A stretch of 64,000 nucleotides of DNA from assembly GCA_024114885.1 (NCBI GenBank), contig CP099420.1, forward strand, positions 1,240,001-1,304,000. The letters run 5' to 3'. The notes under the pieces are model-generated. The model saw only the letters and a list, made by a program, of their open reading frames with translations, did not search any database and was not told the origin of the DNA. Positions 46,946 through 59,200 of this stretch are shown here, piece after piece (the stretch's first letter is position 1; each line of letters opens with the position of its first letter). The position numbers were made by a program, and so were the translations under genes. This stretch comes from Septoria linicola. Its lineage: Eukaryota > Ascomycota > Dothideomycetes > Mycosphaerellales > Mycosphaerellaceae.

Positions 46946-49112
46946 ATGGGTCAGCCTTCCCAACCAGCGAGCAATGCGCTCATATATTGCACATATGCTG
47001 CCTTCCTGTATGACGAGCTCGGGCCCGCTGCGTCTTGTACTACCACTAATGTATCACGCAGCGTCTTCGGTCTCTACGTCGCGTGGAGACTGCGTGGCCA
47101 GTCTGCAGGGCAATGGCTCTCCGCGAACAGGACTCAAAAGGGTACAACCGTGTCGACATTGCGATAGTACTGCCTCCGACGTGAATCTCACTGACACTCG
47201 CCAGCAATCCCGCTCGCCTTGAACTTCATTGCGTCTGGTGAGTGTGGCTACCAGGCTGCCAGGCCGATCTGAAGCGGCAACGACATGTTCGAGAGAATTC
47301 AATCCTCTTGTCACACGATCAATAACTTAAGGTTCGTAAGCATACATTTGACGACATCATGCTCTCGGCAGATGTTGACATTTTGAGCGCAACTGTCGGG
47401 AGCATGTTGTGCAGCACTGCGGGCGCCGAACTGCTGGTCTGTCATACATTCACCGCGTGTCCACCTTCTGTAGCAACGGGAGAGACATGCTGGGGCTGTA
47501 TGACAGACCGATGCACGAAGCTGAGAAGAACCGCTATGAGTCGATCAAGTTAATGCTTGCGGGACCAAGGGCTGCCACTTTACCCCCATTCCTTACATAT
47601 GAGCTGACAGCACTGACTTCCAAACTTCAGCTCTGGGATCTGCCATTCTATTCACGTATCCCAATATTGCGGCACTTGCAGGACTTCACGGACTGCTGGT
47701 CTACGCACTTTCTTCTGGTCTTCCACTGCTCATCTTCGCTGCCCTGGGACCAATCATTAGGAGGAAGTGCCCAGACGGTTTCGTGCTCACACAATGGACG
47801 CGCGAGCGCTACGGAACTGTCACGTCACTGTACTTGAGCTTCTTCAGGTATGCTCGCATTACCGATAAACGTGCTCGTCCTCCACTAATGCCGTCCTAGC
47901 TGTGCCACCATTTGGTTGTACATGGTTGCTGAACTATCAGCTCTGCAGCAAGTGGTCAACCTCCTTACCGGTTTGAATGGCCTGCCAGCTCTGATTGTAC
48001 AAGCCGCGATCACGACCACATACACCGCTTTTGGAGGCTTCCGTGTATCCTTCGTCACAGACAATATCCAAGGAGTCATGGTCTTGCTCTTCCTCATCAT
48101 TGGCACGATCACCATTGCCGTCACTGTCAATATTGACACATCCCTGATCTCGACCTCCCAATACCTCGAACCAAACTTGCTGGGCTGGCAGCTCCTCTAC
48201 ATTCTACCGGTCGCCATCCTGACCAACGACTTCTTCCTATCTGGATTCTGGCTACGTGCTTTCGCGGCCAAGACAGACAAGGATCTCTACATTGGAGTCA
48301 GCATCGCTGCTGTCGCAGTCACAATCATCACAACGCTCGTGGGAGTCGCAGGATTGATCGCTGGCTGGTCTGGAGTTCTCGGCAATCCACCCGAGGCTAC
48401 AGGTATCGAGCTCTTCACCTTGCTCGAAACACTCCCTGCTTGGGTCGTCGGCATCATTCTGGTCATGGTCGTCACCTTGTCTACAGCTGCCTTTGACTCG
48501 CTTCAATCTGCGTTGATCTCGACTGGATCGAACGACTTCTTCCGCAATAAGCTCAACATCTGGTGGGTTCGCGCTTTCGTGGTCGTCCTCATTGTACCTA
48601 CAGTTGTCGTAGCGCTCAAGAGCCCCAGCGTCCTGCAGATCTACCTCATCTCGGACATCATCTCGGCGGCCATGATCCCATGCCTCGTCATTGGTCTCAG
48701 CTCAAAGGCATATTGGTGGCGTGGCTTCGAGGTCGTCGTTGGTGGCATCGGAGGCATCTTCACAGTTTTCCTCTTCGGACTTGTCTACTATGATGGCGAT
48801 GTATCCCGCGCCGGCAACCTTCTCATTCTCACCGAAGGCCTGTATGCCAGCGACTGGTCCGTCTTTGGCGCTTTCGTGGCTGCGCCTGTAGGCGGACTTC
48901 TGTGGGCACTCGCTGCTTTCATCCTCCGAATCAGCGTGCAGTTGGCAATGGCCAAGGTCCGAGGCCACCGTTGCACAGCATTCGATCGTCCAGCGGCTCC
49001 CGATGCTGCGTTCGAGCCATCTGATCGTGACAGCATCCACCGTACAGACTATGGTACCACGCAGATTGATGGTGTGAAAGGAGGTGTTGATGTGAAGGGC
49101 AAGTTCTTCTAG
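46946..49112 (+). CDS. Sodium:solute symporter (SSS), urea/Dur3-like
   Basis: Five exons (46946-47007, 47062-47141, 47205-47237, 47631-47847, 47900-49112) give 534 in-phase residues. Introns are 54, 63, 393 and 52 bp. The N-terminus MGQPSQPASN leads into a helix, then SAGQWLSANRTQKAIPLALNFIASALGSAILFTYPNIAA, the SSS substrate-site region of urea transporters. LSFFSCATIWLYMVAELSALQQV and TTTYTAFGGFRVSFVTDNIQG (the SSS signature region) follow; about thirteen helices in all. Dur3-type carriers import urea or polyamines with a cation at the plasma membrane. The protein is shorter than Dur3, so substrate is uncertain. Exon 3 is only 33 bp, and the third intron is unusually long. Confidence 0.8.
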
Positions 49113-50170
49113 ACTTCATCTGCGACAGAGGATAGAATCACAAAAGATGGTGAAGGAAGGGAAGCGGACGCTTTGCTCGCGAATAGTGAAGGAGAACTAG
49201 ATTGAATGTACATACACTTTGCGCTTCTTGCACATGATTTGCAGATCAAGTAACAATCAACAGAATGTTCATAGTACCAATACGTGGAGATATGCGGCGT
49301 TCATGCGTCGTGTCTCTACATATCATTGTTGAGGAAGCCTGGACCTCATTGACAAGAGCTTGCAGGAGCTGGAATCCTCGTACCAAAGACCGCTTGTGTC
49401 ACGTTGATATCGCTGTGAGCACTTGCCGAGATACAGACGTGCTCAAGGCTGTGCAGGGTTGGACAAAGTGGAGCTTGATCGGCAGTGCTCTGGAGGCTAT
49501 CGAAAAAGGAAAGACAGTTGAAGTGGAAGCAGAACCTTGAGGGATAGGAGGTTGAGAGGTGAGAGAGTGTGATGTGGAAGGTGAGGAGGCAGACAGGAAG
49601 ACGTTTGTCAGAGGGGATGCCATGTATCAGAGAGGAAAGACGTCTGTCAGAGAGGCCATTTCAGTAAGCTAGAAGCCTGAGTCAGTAAGCCAAATCAAAA
49701 GGAAAGCTGGGAAGAAAAGTGTCATCAAGCTCATCACATTTCCTCCTATGCAAGACTAAAGTACAACGTGGCAGCCAGCTTAACCTGTTTGCGCCAAAGG
49801 TCCGCAAGACCGACAATGAATCCCTCAACGCCGGAACTCCGAAATGGCAGCCAGCTTTACCTGTTCGCGCCAAGATGCAGTCATACTCATGCTCATGCTA
49901 AAGATACAACCCATGTGCTGCCAGCTCTTGTGTCAGCTGGTGGGACGTGTGTTCGTGCGGAAAGGAGTGTGCGATGGTTTCGTGATGGATCGTGGTATTG
50001 CACAGTCGTGAGTGTGTTGTTTAGTGAAGGTCGATCGGTCGGGTAAGTGGCTTCTATGTATAGCAGTCGAATGAGTCGTATGAAGGGCGGCAGATCGACT
50101 CTTTGGCGGCTTGTGGCGGAAAAGGATTGAGATTTGCTAGGGTAGCTGATGTTTGGGAGGGTCAGCTACT
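49113..50170. other. Intergenic, contains a short direct repeat
   Basis: About 1.06 kb between the 3' ends of the symporter (+) and Argonaute (-). A 29 bp imperfect direct repeat (TGGCAGCCAGCT-TACCTGTT-GCGCCAA) occurs at 49769-49797 and 49845-49873. GTCAGAGAG-type short repeats lie around 49600-49660. No gene is evident. Confidence 0.45.
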
Positions 50171-53100
50171 TCAGAGCCACCACATGATGTCGTCCATGTT
50201 GGCATGCCACGGGTTTGTGCGGCCAGGGAGGAGCCAATGAGGGTCATTGGAGAGTTCAAGGGCAAGTCGATTGCGATAGCGTAGGCCCGCAGCCTTACGA
50301 TCTCGCATCTGCTTTTCTGCTAGGTTCATGGAGTTGTACTTTGGCCCCACGCGGAATACCTCCATGTGCAGCTTGAGAAATTTGTGGGCTCTGTCGCAAA
50401 GACGATCGGCATCTACAGCAATGATCAGTAAGAACGAGGGGCATGTATGAAAGTGATTTTACAGTAGGCTGGGGCACAGTATGAGACACCCTTGGTGGCA
50501 CGAGCATAATTGTAGCAAAAAGCGTGGGTGATGTTGTGGATGGCTGCCATGTTCAAGTTACAAGCTTGGTCGTTGCGAATCACCACATAGTGAGCAGACT
50601 TGGCGGTGCCAGCCAGGGCGGCGTGGGACTGCAGGAAGAAGTCGCGAAAACCGTCTTGCGTGACAGGCATGGTAATGATCTTGTCGACCAAAAGACCAGG
50701 GCGTGCATTGCCATTGATATCCGGGGCACCACTCAGCGTCGGATGACCCTTCTTCGGGTCGGGATATGAGTCTTTGTCATTGGCGCAGAAGAATCGGGTA
50801 TGGTGTCGCTTGCCGACAACAATGACTGTAATCGCGACCTTGGGAAGTACCTTCTGGATGGCCTTGACCTCCTTGTCGATCACCTGATAGTACTGATCTT
50901 CGCTGACACCATCACGATAGTAGAGGATACGCTTTGGTGCTGCGTTCTTCTTCTGAAAAGCGGCCAAGCGTTCCTCGAACAGGGCTTGCATGTTGGCTGG
51001 CTCAAGGATCTCCACGCGACCTGGTTGCAGTTGAATAGAACCTGGGAAATTGGCAAAGTGCGAATCGACGCTACCAACCATAGCAGCGATTGAGGGAGTA
51101 TCGCCGCCTGGGTGGACAACATCTACACCAATGACCATGGTGTCCGTATGAAGTGGCACCTTGACTTTGGTGGTCGTGGCCCCGCTTGTGCGAGTCGCAC
51201 CTTTCGCAGGCAGCCTACTGCCAGCCCCGGGCATTGTGAGCTTCTTTGGACCACCGCCAGGCATTGTGAGAGGCTTTGGAGCTGAAGACTTTAGGGGTCC
51301 TGTATTGGCAGTGACAGCGGCATTTGGTGGGCCGCCTCCAGAGTTGAGAGCATCGAAAGCGTGCTGACCAGGCGCACTCTGAATGGCATGGTTCTGCCCG
51401 CCACTCTTGATGTTGAATTTGAGCGCAAGATTGGAGAAGAGTCCGGCCAGCTGATTGCCCTCACGAAGCTTGAAGTTTTGCTGAGGTAGTTTGCCATTAG
51501 TCAAGACCACAGTCTTGAAGCCACCGCGCCGATCAGCAAGGAGCTTGATTGCTGCGTAGAGCTCGACATCTTGCTGGTCGATGAGAACGAGCACAAATGC
51601 GGGCTTTCCTGCTTTCATCCAAGCTGGACCAACAGACTCGCAGAAAATTTTCCAGGTGCCATTGTTGAGGGGGAAACGTGGCAAATATGCAGCACCATTG
51701 ATAACTTTCACATCATCCGCTTTCGGCGCCCGACTCAGTAAACCATGATCATGGCAACGTGCGAGTAGACCAGAGCCAATGTCCGTTGCAGCGGGACCGG
51801 GTCGAGTGCGGAAGTCCAAAACACCGAGTGGAAGAGAGTCCTGCAGGGCTGTCGTGACGCGGAAGAACTTATCGCTAGCAATATCCCAGGAGGCACGCAA
51901 GATGCGTTCCTTGATCGTGGAACGGTATTCGAGGCGAGGTGCGTTCAAGAATTGGGCAGGAATCTGCAGAAGTTGAGGCTGTAGTCGGAGATTGTAGATA
52001 GTAGCCAGTGCGTTGATGATTTGCGGATCATTGGCGCCCAGGTACTGCAGGCCCTCGTGAACAATGGCCGCTTGATTGGCAGCAGGGTGCTTCAGCGCCG
52101 TGGTGAGCATGTCCCGCATGTGTGTGGAGTTGAGCATCTTGCCGAACGGCTGGCACGGCTCGATCTCCAGATACTCAGCTGGTATCCACAACGCGCCAGT
52201 ACCACCTGGTCGACCACCAGCGGCCAGGCCGACATTGACGCAAGGATGCATTGGGAAATGGATAGGCAAGCCCTGTGTCTCGTACCATTCCTTGACGGTC
52301 CACATGCGAACACCATCGTCGAATTGTTGCAGCTGGGGAATCAGACCGAATCCAGCGATCTGCTTCTTGCGGTGTGCCTCGGCGTCCTGGTTGACGCCGT
52401 TGTTGTTGCCGCGGGCGTAGGTGAGGCGCACAGTGCGTCCCTTGAGCAGAGCCTGGGGATCACCATAGTTCCGGCCGGGCAAGTTCATGTCGTTTAGGAA
52501 AGTGGTGACTAAGGTTGGTCGAATGAATGTACCATGCATGATGTTGACGTTGAGCAAAACGGACGTTTCTCCTGGCCGAACAGAGCTGAAGTAGCCCCGA
52601 TGGATGAGCAGGGAGTTTTGCAGCATGGTCGCACCGTTCCGAAGGTAGAAGCTGTTGGCAGTCGCCTCGAACAAATCGTTCTGTTGTCGCTCCGTGATGC
52701 ATTTGGTGACCATGCCATTCAGAGCTTTGATGAGCAGATTGGGATTGCGCTGCTGATTGACCGGACCATCAATGATGGCACGGCCAACGAGATCCGTGGG
52801 ACCATTGTCGAACCGCAAAGTCCGGAGGTAGGCGAACGTGGTGGAGTGTACCTGGGCAGTTCTGCCGCTCTGCTTGGTGTACTGAACGTTCGTCTGGGTG
52901 CACTGATTGGCGTTGAGCTCCGTGCAAGACCACAAAGTGTCGTAGTCAGTGAAATAGTCGTTGTGTCCGACCAGCGGCGGCAATTGTTGGAGAGCGTGGA
53001 AAACGCGCTTACGCTCGCTACGTTGAGTCATCTCTCTTGCAGCGACTCCAGCCCCAGTCGGTGGAGCGGGGACTATGTCGATGCGATACTCATACACCTT

Positions 53101-53622
53101 TGGAGGGGTGTTTGGCACAGAGACGTAGTTGGTGATGACAGACACGCTGTTATTGTTGCCAAGCTTAGACGTGTCGGCGAGGTACTTGAGTGTACCAGTG
53201 ATGCAGTTTGGGGGCGCTTGTGCTGGAGCATTGCCATTGGCGTACCTCGTGGCTACCTTTGGCGGAGCGACGTTGGGAGCTCGCGGGACAGCGGCTGGGC
53301 CACGAATGACGGCGCGCACTGTAGCAGGCAGGCCACCTTTATGATCGTGGAAACGAGCATGCTGCTTGCTGTCACAATCATCTGCAGCACAGCCTGGGCG
53401 GGCCTCGCATTTACCAACCAGATGGCCTGTCTGCTCACAGTGGCTGCAGTGATTCTTGCCGCCAGCGTTGGCGGCGATGTACGGACAGTCTTGTGGCCTG
53501 TGTCCTGTACGGTAGCAGGTCTTGCACGCCGTGCAGTTGTCGGCGTTGTGGCCAGTCAAATGGCAATTGGCGCAGGTGGATGGGCCGCCATGAGAGGGCA
53601 AGTTGTTGCCTTTGCCGGACAT
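50171..53622 (-). CDS. Argonaute with N-terminal CCHC zinc knuckles (QDE-2-like)
   Basis: A 3160 bp exon (53622-50463) and a short second exon (50412-50171), joined in phase across a 50 bp intron, give 1133 residues. The N-terminus holds three CX2CX4HX4C zinc knuckles (Cys17-30, Cys33-46, Cys59-72) and a fourth atypical Cys/His group (78-92). Argonaute N, PAZ, MID and PIWI regions follow. PIWI shows IGVDVVHPG (Asp near 833), YYRDGVSEDQ (Asp near 903), KRHHTRFF and APAYYADRLC (Asp 1056), so the DEDX slicer set looks intact with Asp in the last place, as in fungal QDE-2. Between MID and PIWI is a Gly/Pro/Ala-rich insert of about 80 residues with a repeated KxLTMPGxG. It should bind small RNAs and silence transposons or viruses. 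The zinc knuckles are unusual for the family and suggest added RNA binding. Confidence 0.93.
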
Positions 53623-54549
53623 TGAACAGTGAAAGTTGTGTTAAGCTCGCGCGAAAGTCAAAGTGGAAGAAAAACTGGAAGGAGTGGTGGATGTTGCTGA
53701 GCAAAGTCGTCAATCGGTCGAGCGTCTTGGCCCAGAGAGAGAAGCTTTGGCTGGCGGTTCTGATGTTGATACGTGGGACATAGGTCAAAAGAGGCCAAAA
53801 AGGTTGCTGTTCTGGATTTGGGGGGCTACAAACGATGGGTCGATATTCGATGATCAGAATCAGAGAGCTGGCAGAGTAGCCTACCTATATTGAAGTAAGT
53901 GTACAAAGCTGGGCAGAGCAATGCAGACGTGCTGAGGAAGCAAACAGAGCATACGAGACTAGTCTTTGTGGCGCAAACGTGGCAGAGACAGTTTGATGGG
54001 TTTTACCTTTGCTGTGAAGGGCCGATGAATGCAGCTTGATAGTCATCAGTAATTGGGCCATGCAGCGAAGAAGGGAGATGCGCATACCTGCATATGTAGA
54101 TTGTGGCTGATTTGCTCTATCTCCTTCAGGCGTGCATGTCAGTCTGGGACAAGACGAGCCGTACATGCATCTTTGTGTTGACCACTGTCTCTCAACAGCA
54201 AGCAAGATGACTTTACTGCCTTGCACACTATGCATTTGTCTCTATAGAGCGCAGTCGTGCCCTGCAGCAATCTGCATCACCGCTGTAGTTAGCCGTGGAG
54301 CCTGAGGCAGTCGGCTCGAAGGGGGCGAGGAAGGGGCAGGACCTACTGTGCACGCTTCAGACTCAACTTAGCACATATCTGTCGTGCGTAATCATATTTC
54401 TGCAGCCTCTGTAGCCATAGCGTACGATCACCGTCAGTCGTGTCATCCCATCGTGGCTGCGTTGCGTCGTACTATCGTAAGCCATATCAGATCGTGTCGC
54501 CGTGTTCGCGTGGTAGAATGCGGGAAGTTCCATGACACATGCCACCCGC
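53623..54549. other. Intergenic, Argonaute promoter
   Basis: About 930 bp between the Argonaute start and the 3' end of Swi5. It should hold the Argonaute promoter and leader, including the purine-rich stretch around 53670-53720. No gene was recognised. Confidence 0.4.
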
Positions 54550-55014
54550 TCAATCCTTATCAGTGATGCCAAAGTCCTCCATGATGACCTTCTGCCTCAC
54601 GCCTCTGTTGTCAGCCACCAATCCCATCAGTCCCAAGCCAATGTCCTTGATCTCATTGTAGTCATGCAGCAGCAAGATGTGCTCCTTGATGACTCCATTC
54701 GCAATGGCTAGAGCTTGCTTGGACTTCTGTTCTTCGGACCACTCTTCGGGCATGGCGAGACCAGATGGGAGAGTGGCAGCGTCGATGTAGGCTGTGCGCT
54801 GAGCTTGCAGATCGGCGAGCTTGGCTTGAAGATTGGCGTGCTTCGCTGCAAGAGCTGCCAGACGAGGATTTGGCTCTGGCTGCTGTTCAGCGGTCATGTT
54901 GGACTCTGACGAGGCATTGGGAGCTTTGGCGGGAGTCGGCGAGCTCGGAAGAGGCGCGTCCGAGGAAGGCGGAAGTTGCTGCTGCTGTTGTGATGGTAGT
55001 TCCTGCGAAGACAT
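54550..55014 (-). CDS. Swi5/Sae3 recombination mediator
   Basis: This has 154 residues in one exon. The first 50 are Gln/Pro/Ser-rich and disordered. A short coiled coil (RLAALAAKHANLQAKLADLQAQR) follows, then the Swi5 domain: IKEHILLLHDYNEIKDIGLGLMGLVADNRGV, ending in MEDFGI near the C-terminus. Swi5 pairs with Sfr1 and helps Rad51 and Dmc1 form filaments during homologous recombination in the nucleus. Family length and the domain at the very C-terminus are as expected. It is the last intact gene before the right repeat arm. Confidence 0.88.
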   Translation of the reverse strand: MSSQELPSQQQQQLPPSSDAPLPSSPTPAKAPNASSESNMTAEQQPEPNPRLAALAAKHANLQAKLADLQAQRTAYIDAATLPSGLAMPEEWSEEQKSKQALAIANGVIKEHILLLHDYNEIKDIGLGLMGLVADNRGVRQKVIMEDFGITDKD

Positions 55015-55184
55015 GGTGACGCGGTTTGATGAGCGTGAGCAATGTGTTGTATCGTCACTGCCAGTTCTGATCTAGAGACTGAGGAGGGGTTGACGCGTTA
55101 TCAGTGTGGAGAGAGAGAGACCGCCTCGGACGCGTCGAGTCGAGGGAAATGCAATGCAAATCATGTCCCGCTTCTCAGGGTCCA

Positions 55185-56283
55185 GACCGAGCTCCATACG
55201 TCCCACCGAGACATAACGACTTCTCATTGTTAAACCTCACTATTGTCCTCACAGTGATTCCGCATGCGTCTATGTCATTCCTATTGTCGCGCTGATAACA
55301 ATAGAACTCACTTAATACTAATATCTAGCTTACCGCTACTATTACTATAACTAACGTATACTAGTACTACTATAATTATAGGCGACAACGAGGCCTTATA
55401 TAGTACTCGCAATATCAATCGCCTTAAGTAAGTTATTATACGTATTCTACGACGCTTTTAGCTTAGCTAATACTTAATAGTATACTTAATACTACTAGTA
55501 TAGGCTCTACGTAGGCTATAACTATATAAGTAAGTTACGTACTAATTAAGGAGATAGATATTAATGAAAACGAGAACGCTAGGTAGGTAATTTTCGTACT
55601 CTCTATATACTCGCTACTAACTCGTAGTACAAAATAGGCTATAGAATTCCTTAAACTCCTCTAACCGCTTACGCTACTCTATTATACTAGACGCCTCTAA
55701 CTATTAGTTTTACGCGCTAGCGATATAGTAGAAGTAGCTAAATAAAGTAGAAGGTAGAGATAGTATAAAAAGAAAGGTTATAAAGAATAGTCTATATAAG
55801 TTTAATAAGGCTAGCTATATTATAGAGATAGCTAAGGGCGTTACTACTATTATACTATACTTATAGTATAAGCGTCTAAGTCTTAAAGAGGAGTATAAGA
55901 TAGCAGTAGGAGGGCTACCTTATACGTACTATATACGTATAGCTAAGTCTAGTTATTAGGCTAGTAAAGTAGTTAGTAATAATAAAGATAGCGAGTCTAG
56001 TAGCGAGTCTAGCGAGTTAGAGGAGCTCTATATCTATATAAAGATATTAGAGAATAGGCTTAATAGGATAGACGGTGCTATAGGAACGATAAATAGCTAG
56101 ATTAACTAGCTTAAGGCGGAGGCTAATAGTAAGGCTCGCGACGTATAGAGTCTATAGAAGGCTATATAGCTAAAGAAGGATAAGCCTATTATAGTCTAGT
56201 TAGTATAGCGAGTTTATAAGTAATCGAACTATAAGTTACTACGAGTATAAAAACTAATATCTACTCTTATCCTATCCTAGTAT
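55185..56283 (+). repeat. Right arm of 1.1 kb inverted repeat
   Basis: This is the reverse complement of the left arm (9834-9155 and 2857-2428). The inner 100 bp are near-normal in composition and nearly identical to the left arm; the rest is RIPed. Similarity ends sharply inward at 55185 and outward at 56283 (left 2428). Reading plus with stops as Gln/Trp gives one long basic then Ser/Glu-rich protein-like frame (about 55380-56280, with KVEGRDSIKRKVIKN and NNKDSESSSESSELEE). I do not recognise its family. Confidence 0.8.
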
Positions 56284-59200
56284 TATAAGAGCTAGGTAAG
56301 GTTAAAGGCTAAGACACGCCTTAGGCTCGTAGGCTTAGCGTACGGTATAACTATAGTACGCGTATATATCCGAAAGGAGGTAAGAATTAGTCTTACGACA
56401 TCCTAATAGTCTTATTAGGAGGGCGCTCTATATATTACTATATACCTCTTTTATAATTCTAATTCTTCTCCTTCCGAGGGTAGTAATCTATAGAGGCCTA
56501 TAGCTCTCTAACGTAACGTAGGTATAGCGCCGCTAGAGCTCGTAATAGGCGAAGTAGACGATTAAGGTAATCCTATAGATACTAACGAGGTTTAGGAGTA
56601 GGAGTCTACTAGTATAACCGAAGACGGTACGTAGGTAGAGCGTATATAGCTTAAAGCTAAGAACTAGGAACTACGTCGTCGCTTAGAGGTACGCGCTCTA
56701 CGACGAGAGAATAATCGGCTCCTTACGGAGTTAGAATCTCTATTCTTAGTTACTCCTAGCACTCTCGATATTAGCGATCCTAAAGACGACGCTACCGCTA
56801 GTATTATAGGTAGTATGCTTCACGATAGCGTATCGTATACGCGATATAAAGGTCCTAAAGTTAGAGAACCTCGTACCTTTAAGGGCGAGACAGTCTAAGA
56901 GGCGAGAGAGTTTATTCGTAGTCTCGAAGTAATCTTCCTTAATAGTCTATAAGAGTTTAGTATAGAAGATTTAAAGGTCCTATATAGTATTATATAGCTC
57001 GTAGGCGAGGCGTAAGAGACCTAGTATAACGAACACTCTAAGGTAATACCTCTAGACTATACTTAGACTAAGTTCAAGCGCTTTATCTACGACGTTATCG
57101 GGGATTAGGCGAATTATACGATCCTCGTAACGGTCGAGTATAAGAAGGCCTAATAGGGTAAGGGCTAAGGGGTACGTTAGTTCGCTATAGAGCTAGGCTA
57201 CTTAGAGTCTTAACTAGGCGACTATACCGAAGCGTAGCTAGTACGCTAGCTCCTTATAAAGTTAAAGTTAGCGCTTCGACAAGAGATTATTAAGAATTAT
57301 ACCGTGCCTAGTAAGCGCGCTAATTTAGTTACGTTAGTAAGGCGCCTAGAGTAAGCCGATAGGGTAATTCCTATATAGTATAACTAGGGCGGAAGCTAGA
57401 GTAATAGGGACCGCGAGCGCGATACGTACTCGAAGCGTAAGCGTATAGAGAGCGACGCTCCTACGCGTAGACGCGACGATAGTCTAGGAGGGAATAGTAC
57501 GCGTCGCTCTAGCGACAAAGGTTCTACTCGCTCTATTATAGGCTATAAGTATTTAGAATACTATAGCTGTAAGTAGAAGGGGCATATTAGTACTAATTCT
57601 GTCTATCTTAACCGAAGTACCTAAGACGATAGTAAGAAGCCGTTAGTACGTAAGGTTACTATAGAGACGCTAAAAAAAGAAAAGATATTAGAGAAGGACT
57701 ACGACCTCTAGATACCGAGCTTAGTAGTAATATATACCTCCTCGTACAAGTCGTAAATACGACTTACCTAGAGAGCGTAGTCGAGGCGTAGGATAGGCTT
57801 AAGCTAGCTTAATTCCTTCTTAATAATACTACTAACATTAACGTAGTATTAAGATCCTTTGTCTTATAATACGGTATTATAGCTCGAACTAATACCGCCT
57901 TACTCCTAGCTACTTTATTTACTAGGGAATTAGGGTATTATTATAGCGTATACTATATACGCGTACGGCTCGTAGACTCTATAGGAGTAGAGCGTACGGT
58001 AGGCGTAATCTTTTATACCTACGACATACTAACCTCTAATATAATCTTAGGTCGGCGACTCGGCTATAGAGGCGTACTTATCGTATACGAGTCGATAGCG
58101 GCTCGGATAAGTAGACCTATAGCGATACTTTTAAAAACGTCAAGGTTAGGGAAGCCTATAAGTTTTTTAAGGACTTGAAGTATATACTAACTATATATAT
58201 AGTAGTAATAAGTAAGACAGGCGAAGGCGAAGAGCTTAACCCTCTTCCTCCTAAGTTCTAATAGTTCTCTAACGTTCTAAACCCGATAGAGGAGATAAGG
58301 AGCAAGCTAGTAGATAGCGTAGAGTATACGATTAAGCTACGTCTAGGTACCGTTCCGCTCTTTAGGCCGCTATATTACTAGTCGGGCAAGGAGCTAGAGG
58401 AATTAAAGAAATACCTTACTATAGGTCTTAAGCACGATTAGATCGAGCGTAGCGTTAGCGAGGCGGGTACGCCTATCCTGTTTATACTAAAGAAAGATAG
58501 TAAACTAAGGCTATATATCGACTACCGAGGGTTAAACGAAATTACTATCAAGAATAGGCACCTACTTCCTCTAATTAGTAAAACGCTAGATAGGCTTATA
58601 GGAGCTATATAGTTTACGACCCTAGACCTTATAGATACATACTATCGGATTCGTATCAAGCCTAGCGACCGCTAGAAGACTACGTTCCGTACGCGCTATA
58701 GCTACTTCTAGTATAAGGTAATACTATTTAGCCTAACTAACGCTCTAGCTACGTTCTAGGCGTATATTAACTATACTTTAGTAGGTTTAGTCGATACGTG
58801 CTACGTAGTATACCTTAATAATATTCTTATCTATAGTAAGAGCCGCGCAGACTACGTACGCGACGTATACGACGTACTTACGCGTCTCTAGAAGTTCGGA
58901 CTCTATACTTAAAGAGCGAAGTACAAATTCTAGTAGAAGGAAGTCGATTTCCTAGGCTTCGTAGTAACTACCGGAGGCGTTACGATAGATCTACGTAGGA
59001 TAGACGTAATCGCGGCGTAGCTAACGCCTATAACGCTCGTAGAGGTTTAATTCTTTCTTAGGTTTACTAACTTCTACTAGCGTTTCATTTTTAAATACTC
59101 TAGAGTAGTATCTCTACTTATAGCGTTATCTAAGAGCGCCGTAGTAGGTAAGAAGCTAGGCCTACTCAAGTAGACTATACGAGAGGAGTAGGCGTTTACT

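Noticed and set aside
52534..53625. 363-codon plus-strand open frame opposite Argonaute
   Set aside because: It lies wholly antisense to the zinc-knuckle and N-terminal Argonaute coding sequence, with no domain and the composition of a shadow frame.
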